From assembly GCF_030249855.1 (NCBI RefSeq), contig NZ_JANURN010000006.1, forward strand, positions 86,702 to 150,701: a DNA stretch of 64,000 bases, in the 5' to 3' direction. This DNA is from Helicobacter_B zhangjianzhongii (GTDB lineage Bacteria; Campylobacterota; Campylobacteria; Campylobacterales; Helicobacteraceae). Shown piece by piece: positions 41,007 to 48,903 of the stretch. The notes under the pieces were generated by a model. That model was not told the origin of the DNA, did no database searches, and saw only the letters and a program-made list of their open reading frames with translations. The translations under genes and the position numbers were made by a program. Position 1 is the first letter of the stretch. Every line of letters begins with the position of its first letter.

Positions 41007-41244
41007 AGGCTCTTCCTTATCGTTTTGTGTGGCTTAAAATTCTAGCATTAGTTTTCTATGTTTTGGAATCTATGGTGGCGATTTCATCGTTTGTGAGATT
41101 GTAGAGTTTATAGACTAAAGAGTCAATTTGGGATTCTAGCTCTTTTTGCTTATGATTGCCGCGCCGATTTCATCGGCTCGCAATGACGATTGGGGTTGGA
41201 TTGCTTCGGTCGCTTCGCTCCCTCGCAATGACGGGGAAGCCGTG
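41007..41244. repeat. Palindromes between methylase and antitoxin genes
   Basis: Two CATTGCGAG palindromes (about 41154-41186 and 41200-41234) and remnant A. The stop codon of the large methylase gene is at 41245, next to the second palindrome. Confidence 0.7.
41056..41145 (-). pseudogene. Methylase C-terminal remnant A
   Basis: Reads KELESQIDSLVYKLYNLTND then EIATIDSKT and a stop (29 codons). Lies about 100 bases after the stop of the large methylase gene, whose own end (KIDRLICPLYGLTEQETEFI) is the same motif in another sequence. Confidence 0.65.
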
Positions 41245-44200
41245 CTAATCATCAGTGCGGAATTGTAGGTCGTAGTTGATGATAAACTCTGTCTCTTGCT
41301 CTGTGAGTCCATATAGAGGGCATATCAATCTATCGATTTTGTCGATAATATGCTTTGATTTGCGTGCGTAGTAGGCTAGCTCTCCAAGTGAGCGATAAGG
41401 CTTGGCATTTGCCTTTAAATCTGCTTCGTATTCTGCATAAGTGGATTCTAGCTTGTGTAAGGTCTCATCGCTTAGATTTGCCAAAGGTAGTGGAAAATCT
41501 AGGATTTCATAGCCACGATTATCAAGCCAATTTGAATTGATAAGCCACCACCAATAAAAGAGTGTGCTACTCATAAATGCCCCAACTGCTTTGGAATATT
41601 TTGATTGTAAAAATAAAGCAACTTCCTTGCTGGAATGTGTAGCAAAAGATGTGGCAAGTTTATAATAAAGCCCACCACTACTGCGATAATAAATCGCCTT
41701 AGCACTCTTGGCTTCACTTACTACACTATCAATAGTAGAATCTAAACTATACATTTTACGCAAAATATCTGCTTCTATTTGGTAGCTTATCTTTGGGAGT
41801 CTGCCACTTTTGATATAGGGCAAGGAGTCTGTGAAAGCTAGATTTTGCAAGATAGCTTCTATGCTTTGGTGCTTGTAGCGTTTGTTGATTTGCGTGGTGT
41901 AGAGGTGCTGGCATTTGGTGTGGGATTTGATAAAAGAGATTATGGATACATTTGTGGCGGCGTTTAGGAAGATTTGATTAGGGCGGTAGCCATAGCTACT
42001 CACCCATATACTCTCGCAATTATTAAGTAGGAGCTTGTGTAAGCCTTGCATAGACTCGCTGGCTGTTACACTCATCGGCACGATTAGGCTCACTATGCCT
42101 TGTGTAGCGCAGTGGTTGTAGCTCTGCTCGATAAAAAGGCTGTAAGTATTAAGCGAGCCTACTTGTAGCTTGTCTTGCCACTGCGTTGGGTAGAGTCGCT
42201 TGGCTTCTCTCTCATTGATTGTGCGGGCGGATTTGTAGTGCTTCTTAAATATAGGCTTATGCTCGGCTGGATAGGTAGCACCATAGGGAGGATTACCTAT
42301 AACGATGTCAAAGCCGCTTAGCCCAAACATATACTCGCTGTCAAAAAAGCCTGCCACAGAGTGCGGGTCGTAGGGATTCCAGCTTGTTAGGGGGCTTTGC
42401 TCATCTTGGCTAAAGACTAGGGATTTGGCTAGGTTTTTGGCGGCTTTGTGGTAGTCTTTTTCTAATTGGGCTTTGTCTGTGGTGTCGGCACTGAAATTGT
42501 CCTTGCGGATTTTAAGCAGGTCTTGCATAATTTTATCATAGTTGGTTTTATCTAGGTTTGTGGGGGCTTGGGGCAGTGGGAGCAGGGAGTTGGCACTTAG
42601 GAATTTGAACTCCAAGTTTGGCAGGGGAGCTATGGAGTCTCTATCTTCATCGACTATGAGCGATAGGAAGCAGCGCAAGCGTGAAATCTCTGTCGCCATA
42701 GGCTGAATGTCTATGCCGTAGATGTTGCTTTGCAGTATTTCTAGCTTTCTTGTGTAGGGGGAGCGGGTGTCGCCTAGCAGGTCTTGGAGGTCTAGAATCT
42801 CTTGCATAAGCCCTATGGGGAATGCCCCGCTGCCACAGGCTGGGTCTAGGACTTTTAGGGTGGATAGGGCGGCTAGGATTTGGGCGTGTGTGGTTGGGGG
42901 TAGGTGGCTTGGGTCTTGGTGGAAAATGAGTTTATGGATTGCCGCGCCGATTTCATCGGCTCGCAATGACGGAGTGGGGGTATTGGGACTAGAATCCGCT
43001 TTTTTATTTGCGGCGTTTTTGCTGTCATTGCGAGAAGTCGTAAGACTTCGTGGCAATCCACTAGAATCTATTTTTTGTGCTTTGTCTTTATGGATTGCCA
43101 CGCTTTGCTCTCGCAAAGCTCGCAATGACGGAGTGGGGTGGATTGCTTCGGTCGCTTCGCTCCCTCGCAATGACGATAAATGGGCGTTTGTGGTGTCAAA
43201 AGTGGATTCTAGGGCGGTCTGCTCGCGGCAGGATTTTTGCGCGGCTGTTTTATCGCCGATTGTGGATTCTAAGATTTTGGAGCTAGAATCGTGGCTTTTC
43301 GAGCCGCGCGCGGAGATAAGCCTTGAGTGGCTATCGCACAAGCGCGGCGATGAAATCCGCGATTCTAGCCCAAAAGCTGAATCCATTTTGGAAAGTAAGT
43401 ATTGGTAGAGCGAGGTGCGACACATATACCGCACTATCTCGCGCGGCGTATAATAACTCCCTGTCGATTTACGCAATGAGCTAGTAGAGTCCTTGCGATT
43501 ATCAGTAAATAGCTCGCTCAAAAGGCTCTCAAACACCATACCTAAAAGCTCTGGGTTTAGCCCTACTTCTTGGGCGTCTGGGGTGGATTCATCAATGCTG
43601 AAGTGGTAGCTTTCAAGCAGGGTGAAAAGCTCGGCTAAGGGGGCGTTGGGGACTTTTAGGGTGGTGTGGTAGGCGGTGGGGCGGCTTGGGGAGTAGAAGT
43701 CGCTTGCCTGTGGGGCGAAAAGCCCGCCGTTTAGGTAGGGGATCTGCTTTAAAAGAGCGGCTATGTGTGGGTCTAGCAGGGCGTAGTCGCGGGCGTTTTT
43801 GGGGGTGTTTAGCGTGGTGAAAAAGAGCGGCTCTAAAACTTCGTGGTAGTAATTGCCGCTTAGGGCGGTGCTAAAAATGGCTGTATCTATAATGCCCTTT
43901 TTCTCTAGGAATTTGCAAAAAAGTAGGCGAGAGAGGAGGCGGAGGGAGAACTCTCTTTTAGTATTGTCTTGGGAGGCTGCATTTTGGGCGTTGGCTTTTT
44001 GCGAAAAAGCGGGGAGTTTGTGGCTCACTGCGTCGATAGACACTCGAGTCTTATCTCCTTGCTCGCCACTGCACAACCCCGCTTTTTCATCAAAAATCCT
44101 GCCGCCTGCGGCTTGGCTATCAAACGCGTTTTCTGCTTTTGTGTCGTTGTCGCACAATCCTGCCGCCTGCGAGTCGCTTAGATTTTTGGCGTTTCTTTTA

Positions 44201-45033
44201 GAATCCACTTTTTTCTTGTCATTGCGAGCGGACTTGTCCGCGTGGCAATCCATAGCTTCATCGCTAGAATCCACTTTTGATTTATGGATTGCCGCGCCGA
44301 TCTCATCGCCTCGCAATGACGGAGTGGGGTGGATTGCTTCGGTCGCTTCGCTCGCTCGCAATGACAGAGTGGGGAGCTGGATAGAGTCTATCAGCGCGAT
44401 AAAAATCTGCACAACCTCTTGGTAGAACTTTTCATTTAAGCTCTCTATGCTTAGGGCTTTAATGCTCTCTTGGTAGAGCTGATCAATAGGCGTGGGCGTT
44501 TGCTTCTTGGTCTTGGAGGCTTTGGCTATGGAGTCAAGATTGCGCAAATGCCCTTTGCTAGGGGAGAGTAGGGATAGATCTTTGATGATTATGACTCTTT
44601 CTAGGACATCTTGGTCTGCGGCGCGCTTATGCTCTCTGCGCGTGGCGAAGCTTATGGTGAGTAGGTCTTCTTGCGGATTTAGGAAGAAGATGATGTTGTA
44701 GGAGGGGATGGCGCGGTTTATGGCTTGGGTGGCTTTGGCATAGAGAGATTTGGAGAGTGTGGCACTAGGCTTTGAGCAGATAAGGCTAAAGGCTAGGTTT
44801 GTATGCCCTAGGCTAGAGCTAGAGAGAGTCTCGCTGCTAGCAGCAGAGGCAAAGCACACAATCGCGCCGCCAAAGTCAAACTCTCCATAGCTCTGCTCTA
44901 GGGCGTGTAGGGCTTGCGCGTCTGCTTGGGCTACTTCTAGGGAGAAAAGCTCATAGATAAGTGCTTTGAAGCTTTGTGCTAGGGCTTTAGGGCTATTTTT
45001 GTGGTGGGATAGGGGGGATAGGTGGGGGGTCAT
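41245..45033 (-). CDS. Large N6-adenine DNA methyltransferase (Eco57I/PglX-like) with in-frame repeat insertions
   Basis: 1262 residues. VLDPACGSGAFPIGLMQEI is SAM motif I, FDIVIGNPPYGATY the catalytic NPPY motif of amino-methylases. The C-terminal part (SLNTYSLFIEQSYNH, SIWVSSYGYRPNQIFLNAATNVSI, KIDRLICPLYGLTEQE) resembles the specificity half of Eco57I-class proteins. Start ATG 45033 has AAAGGAG six bases upstream; a longer open frame to 45225 lacks one. Two low-complexity inserts, near residues 220-358 and 550-700, are built from palindromic repeats (SLRASEATEAIH, DSQAAGGRIFDEKAGLC) and sit outside the catalytic motifs. The helicase gene upstream is its natural partner; together they look like a restriction or defence system. 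Confidence 0.82.
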   Translation of the reverse strand: MTPHLSPLSHHKNSPKALAQSFKALIYELFSLEVAQADAQALHALEQSYGEFDFGGAIVCFASAASSETLSSSSLGHTNLAFSLICSKPSATLSKSLYAKATQAINRAIPSYNIIFFLNPQEDLLTISFATRREHKRAADQDVLERVIIIKDLSLLSPSKGHLRNLDSIAKASKTKKQTPTPIDQLYQESIKALSIESLNEKFYQEVVQIFIALIDSIQLPTLSLRASEATEAIHPTPSLRGDEIGAAIHKSKVDSSDEAMDCHADKSARNDKKKVDSKRNAKNLSDSQAAGLCDNDTKAENAFDSQAAGGRIFDEKAGLCSGEQGDKTRVSIDAVSHKLPAFSQKANAQNAASQDNTKREFSLRLLSRLLFCKFLEKKGIIDTAIFSTALSGNYYHEVLEPLFFTTLNTPKNARDYALLDPHIAALLKQIPYLNGGLFAPQASDFYSPSRPTAYHTTLKVPNAPLAELFTLLESYHFSIDESTPDAQEVGLNPELLGMVFESLLSELFTDNRKDSTSSLRKSTGSYYTPREIVRYMCRTSLYQYLLSKMDSAFGLESRISSPRLCDSHSRLISARGSKSHDSSSKILESTIGDKTAAQKSCREQTALESTFDTTNAHLSSLRGSEATEAIHPTPSLRALREQSVAIHKDKAQKIDSSGLPRSLTTSRNDSKNAANKKADSSPNTPTPSLRADEIGAAIHKLIFHQDPSHLPPTTHAQILAALSTLKVLDPACGSGAFPIGLMQEILDLQDLLGDTRSPYTRKLEILQSNIYGIDIQPMATEISRLRCFLSLIVDEDRDSIAPLPNLEFKFLSANSLLPLPQAPTNLDKTNYDKIMQDLLKIRKDNFSADTTDKAQLEKDYHKAAKNLAKSLVFSQDEQSPLTSWNPYDPHSVAGFFDSEYMFGLSGFDIVIGNPPYGATYPAEHKPIFKKHYKSARTINEREAKRLYPTQWQDKLQVGSLNTYSLFIEQSYNHCATQGIVSLIVPMSVTASESMQGLHKLLLNNCESIWVSSYGYRPNQIFLNAATNVSIISFIKSHTKCQHLYTTQINKRYKHQSIEAILQNLAFTDSLPYIKSGRLPKISYQIEADILRKMYSLDSTIDSVVSEAKSAKAIYYRSSGGLYYKLATSFATHSSKEVALFLQSKYSKAVGAFMSSTLFYWWWLINSNWLDNRGYEILDFPLPLANLSDETLHKLESTYAEYEADLKANAKPYRSLGELAYYARKSKHIIDKIDRLICPLYGLTEQETEFIINYDLQFRTDD
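43984..44132. repeat. 149-bp direct repeat, copy 1
   Basis: Matches 45086-45234 with about two mismatches. Read on the minus strand in the same frame it codes NAFDSQAAGGRIFDEKAGLC and on. Part of it (CTTATCTCCTTGCTCGCC) also occurs at about 63615. Confidence 0.85.
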
Positions 45034-45061
45034 TGGAGGCTCCTTTGGTTTTGGTTTGGCT

Positions 45062-45640
45062 TTAAGCGATTCGGCTTTGGGTGGTTTGGGCGTTGGCTTT
45101 TTGCGAAAAAGCGGGGAGTTTGTGGCTCGCTGCGTCGATAGACACTCGAGTCTTATCTCCTTGCTCGCCACTGCACAACCCCGCTTTTTCATCAAAAATC
45201 CTGCCGCCTGCGACTTGGCTATCAAACGCGTTTTGGGCGTTTTCGCTCTGCAAGTTGTTTAGACTTTGGGCGGTTTGAGTGAAAATCCTAGAATCCGCTT
45301 TTGCGGATTGTGTGGATTGCCACGATTTTGCTAGCGCAAAATCTCGCAATGACGATAAAAAAGCTTCATCGCTAGAATCCACTTTTTGATTATGGATTGC
45401 CACGCCGCCGTTGTCGGCTCGCAATGACAGAGAAGCTTGATTTTCTTCTTCAAGGATTCTAGGAGTTGCGGTGGTGCTGTGGTAGCTTTGCGAAAATTGG
45501 GGAAGGTTAGCGAACTTGGCGTTCGTGCCTTTCACAAAACAAGGGACACCGCTCGCCGTAGGCGATGTTTCTTTAGTAATTTTCGCAACACTGCCGCATT
45601 GCTCACCCAAGACTGAATCCCCCTTAGAAAAAGTGCTCAT
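45062..45640 (-). CDS. Mosaic ORF built of dispersed repeats, between helicase and methylase
   Basis: 192 codons starting at ATG 45638-45640, which overlaps the helicase stop by four bases (ATGA), so it would be translated by coupling. Nearly all of it is repeats: a family B palindrome (KETSPTASGVPCF), CATTGCGAG palindromes (SLRADNGGVAIHN), 15-mer words (KVDSSDEA) and one copy of the 149-bp repeat (NAFDSQVAGGRIFDEKAGLC). I see no domain. It ends 28 bases before the methylase start. It may be non-functional spacer DNA that keeps coupling between the two real genes. Confidence 0.4.
   Translation of the reverse strand: MSTFSKGDSVLGEQCGSVAKITKETSPTASGVPCFVKGTNAKFANLPQFSQSYHSTTATPRILEEENQASLSLRADNGGVAIHNQKVDSSDEAFLSSLRDFALAKSWQSTQSAKADSRIFTQTAQSLNNLQSENAQNAFDSQVAGGRIFDEKAGLCSGEQGDKTRVSIDAASHKLPAFSQKANAQTTQSRIA
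45086..45234. repeat. 149-bp direct repeat, copy 2
   Basis: Pairs with 43984-44132, 1.1 kb away and in the same orientation. Recombination between them would delete the N-terminal third of the methylase gene. Confidence 0.85.
45536..45576. repeat. Family B palindromic repeat, copy 2
   Basis: AAAACAAGGGACACCGCT…GATGTTTCTTTAG with inner stem CGCC-GTA-GGCG. Confidence 0.8.
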
Positions 45641-48600
45641 AGACTCTTTGCCTTATAGTTTGCTAGCTCGCTAAAGTCCGGATTGACAAACAAAAACGCA
45701 ATGAGTGTAAAGCGTTTTTTCTCAATGGAGTAGAGTCCGCTATCGCGCGTTTTTATACTGGCTTGGGCTTGGCTGTGGGATAGTATCTGTGCTTCTAAAT
45801 CTTTGGCTATATCTTTGAAAATAGCTTGCAAGAAAGCGATATTTTCATAATCTTGGCTGGCTCGCTCTAGGGAGCTAAACTCCGCTTTATCGGCTTCTTT
45901 TATGCTGGCAAAGTCTCTAAGCTGTGAGAGGTTGCGGCTGCAGTCGCTATCGCTCACAGATGGCAGGAGCTTCTTGCTAGCGCAGTTGTAGAGGGTGTAG
46001 TAAGTTTTCTTACTCTCATCTTGCAAGGCGGCAAAGATGAGATTCTGGGCTAGGGTGCTTGCGCTTGTGGAGCTTGATCTAGCGATAGAAAATATGCCAT
46101 TTGGCAGGTGGCTTTGGTGCTTCTCGCTTAGCATAGAGCCTAGCACAGAGCTTGGGGATAGGAGGTAGTCTTTGGTCTCATCAAGTGCGCTTAGCTTGCT
46201 ATCTAGGGCTTGGTAGGCTTCTTGTCTGGCTTGCTGGCTTGGCTCTTGCTCAAGGCTTGTGCCAAAGAAGTTTTTCTGCGTGGTGGTGGTAGCTGCTGCT
46301 TGGGTCTTGTGGGCTATGCGTGATTCTAGCTTGATGTAGGATTCTAGCTTGATATGTGGGAAAAAGTGGTAGATATGTATCTGTGTGTGGCTGCTACCGA
46401 TACGATAGATCCGCCCTATGCGCTGGATCGCACGCACGGGATTAAAGGCTATGTCCCAGTTGATGAGATTGGCGCAGTCTTGGAGATTTTGCCCCTCGCT
46501 AATGCAGTCGCTAGCTACGAGAATATCTATGGGCTTTTCGCCGCTAGCTAGGGTGTATTTCTGTGATTTGGGGGAGAAGAGTCGCTTGTTTGCATTAAAC
46601 TCTTTGGTCTTGGTCTCGCCTGTGATACTAGCTATGTGTAGCTTGGGGTAGCTAGCCTGCAAGCTTTGCTTAATGGTCTCGCAAGTGATGATAGACTCGC
46701 TAAAGATTAGGAGCTTCTGGCTGTGGATACTCTCGCCTAGGGCGTCTATGATCTTGCATACTTGGGTAAATTTCTCGCTTCTAGCAAAGTGCTTTTGCGC
46801 ATTGTAGGGGGAGATCCTTTCTTGTATGGATTCTAGCTTGGATAAATCCTGCTCGCATAGCTCTCTAAAGCGCGGAGATAGCTTGGTGATATAGCCATAT
46901 TCGTAGCATTTCTTGAGTCTTGTGGGGAAAATGGCGGCATCTTCATCAAGCAAGTCATCTTGCCTTTCTTCTAGCTCTTTGGCAGAGAGGAAGCTGCGGT
47001 GGTAGGCGATGATCGTGCCTAGGATTTTGGAGAATGCATCTAGGGAGGATTCTAGGGCTTTTAGCAAGCTCATCGCTAGGAAGCCCCTTGGCGTGGTGTA
47101 GTCGCCTAGATTTTCTAGCTGCTTATCTTGCAGGATTTCTCTAATAGAGTCTGGGAGAAAAGGGTAGGGGTCATAGATACTAAAGCTGATTGATTCGCTT
47201 GTCTTATCATCGCCAAGTCCTAGGATTTGCACAAGCTCTTCATAGCTAAAGTCTATCCCGCTAGGCACGCTTGATAGGAAGAGCTTGGGCGCGATGTGGG
47301 CTTTGGGGAGGTGCTTGCCCCAAAGCTTTAGCTGGGATTCTATCTCGCTGCTTTGTGTGGTGTAGATAGTGTGAGTGAGCCTGTAATAATCCTTGGGGAT
47401 TGGCGCACTAGATTCTAGGGCTTTGTCTGCTTGGGCGCAGACTCTAGCTAGGTTTAGCGTGTCGCCGCTTATAGTGATTGTGGGGTTGATTAGGGCTAGT
47501 TGATTGGATAAATCGGTGATTTTGTTGTTGATAGGTGTCGCGCTAAGGAGCAGCAGGCGTGCGGATTTGCTGAGATTGGCTTGGAGCTTGTCGTATTGGT
47601 TTTGGCGTGATTTTGCCGAGCCGTTGCGGAGATTATGGCTCTCATCGATGATGATAAGGCTGGCGTATTTAAGTAGTTTTTGCACTTTTTCATCTGGGTT
47701 GGCGGCTTGGTGGTAGCTTATGATATGGGTGCAGAAGCTAAGGTCTGCTATCAATGTGTCGCGTGGGCTTTGCGGAGCGTGGCTAAAGTAGCTCTCCCAC
47801 TGGGCGCAGAGCTTGGGAGGGGTGATTATGACAATATTGCTATATGCGCTTAGCACGCCTAGGGCGGTGAGTGTTTTACCCGCGCCCACAGAGTCCGCGC
47901 ATAGGGCTACTTTGTAGGTTTTAAGCCGCTTTTGCAGCTCTTTTGCCGCTTTTTGCTGGAAAGGATAGAGTCCAAATGCCTTGCTCCCTTGCTCTATAAG
48001 CGCATTTTCATCGCTATCTAGATCGGCTTCTGGGTGCTCTAGCAGGGCGTAGAGCTTGGCGAAAATATCCTTAGGGCTGTGGTAGAAAAAGCTCGTGCTT
48101 AGGGCTTCTTGGACTTGCTTGGTGCTATCTTGGCAGGCGTGTAGCATTTGGTAGAAATACTCTAGGGCGGCTTGTGTGTCGGCTTTGGAGTCGCATACTA
48201 GGTTTAGCTCTTTGTTGCTCTTATTGTCATAGAGTCCTAGTCCGCTGGCGGTGAAATTTGAGCTGCCGATGATGGCAGTTTGCGTGCGATTTGGCGTGTC
48301 TTTGGTGTGGAAGACATAGAGCTTGGCGTGAATAAGAGTGCTTTTGCCTTGTAGCATAGCGATGTGCGTGGGCGTGTCGCTGATAAATCTATATGCCTTG
48401 CGCGTGGTGCGTAAGCTCTCTAGCTGCTCTGTGTAATCAACTATGCGTAAATCATAGGGATCTTGTAGGAAAAATCGCACTTGATCTGTGTCTTTTGTCG
48501 ATGGGTCTTGCGTGCCTAGGATAAGGGTTAGGGAGCGGATCTTGTGTGCGTGGGTGGAGAGATACTCTAGGGCTTTGGCATTGAAGTAGCCACTGATTAT

Positions 48601-48827
48601 AGCGATGTCGCAGCTGTGGTCCTCAAAGCTGTGGAGTATGGACTCTATGCTGCTAGCTAAGGTGTTTGGCGGCTCGTTGGTGATGAGATTGGATCGTGTG
48701 AGATTGGTGGGGGCTGTGCGGCGGGTCTGCGTGGGGGCAGAGCTGGATTCTAGTGAGAGGCTACTTTGCTGCTGCCCCCCCCTAATCGACTTTTGGCAGT
48801 GGTGCTAGACTCTTGCAAATGCTTCAT
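45637..48827 (-). pseudogene. PLD-SNF2 helicase (restriction/defence type), frameshifted OFF by a G8 tract
   Basis: With one extra G it would be 1063 residues. ATG 48825-48827 (MKHLQESSTTAKSRLGG) follows AAGGAG by 11 bases. The G8 run (48775-48782) then sends it to an early TAG. The long frame codes a PLD-type domain (HAKLYVF… GSSNFTASG), then an SF2 helicase: DSVGAGKTLTALGVL (Walker A), LIIIDESHNLRN (DExH), LLLLSATPINN (motif III), and RAIQRIGRIYRIGSSH (motif VI). A GTG at 48478-48480 gives an internal frame of 947 residues lacking the first part of the PLD domain. Length G9 or G6 would be ON. The methylase gene follows. Compare DISARM DrmC and DrmD, which are separate proteins. Confidence 0.85.
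48775..48782 (-). repeat. Poly-G tract, 8 G on the coding strand
   Basis: About 45 bases after the helicase start codon. G8 is out of frame with the long helicase frame; G9 is in frame. Confidence 0.9.
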
Positions 48828-48870
48828 CGCTTGAAATGCTCCTTAAAGGGTGTGGGTCTTGGATTGTGGG

Positions 48871-48898
48871 CTAGCTTTAAGCGTGTGCTTAAAGCTAG
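48871..48898 (-). terminator. Hairpin after acnB
   Basis: CTAGCTTTAAGC and its exact complement (12 bp) with a GTGT loop, five bases after the acnB stop. No T run follows, so strength is unclear. Confidence 0.5.
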
Positions 48899-48903
48899 AG
48901 AAG

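Noticed and set aside
42767..43408. 213-codon plus-strand ORF inside the methylase gene
   Set aside because: Antisense shadow of the repeat-rich insert; the minus-strand frame carries the real motifs on both sides.
45010..45033. Two C6 runs just after the methylase start as possible phase switches
   Set aside because: Six bases is short for slippage, both are in frame, and they code ordinary Pro residues.
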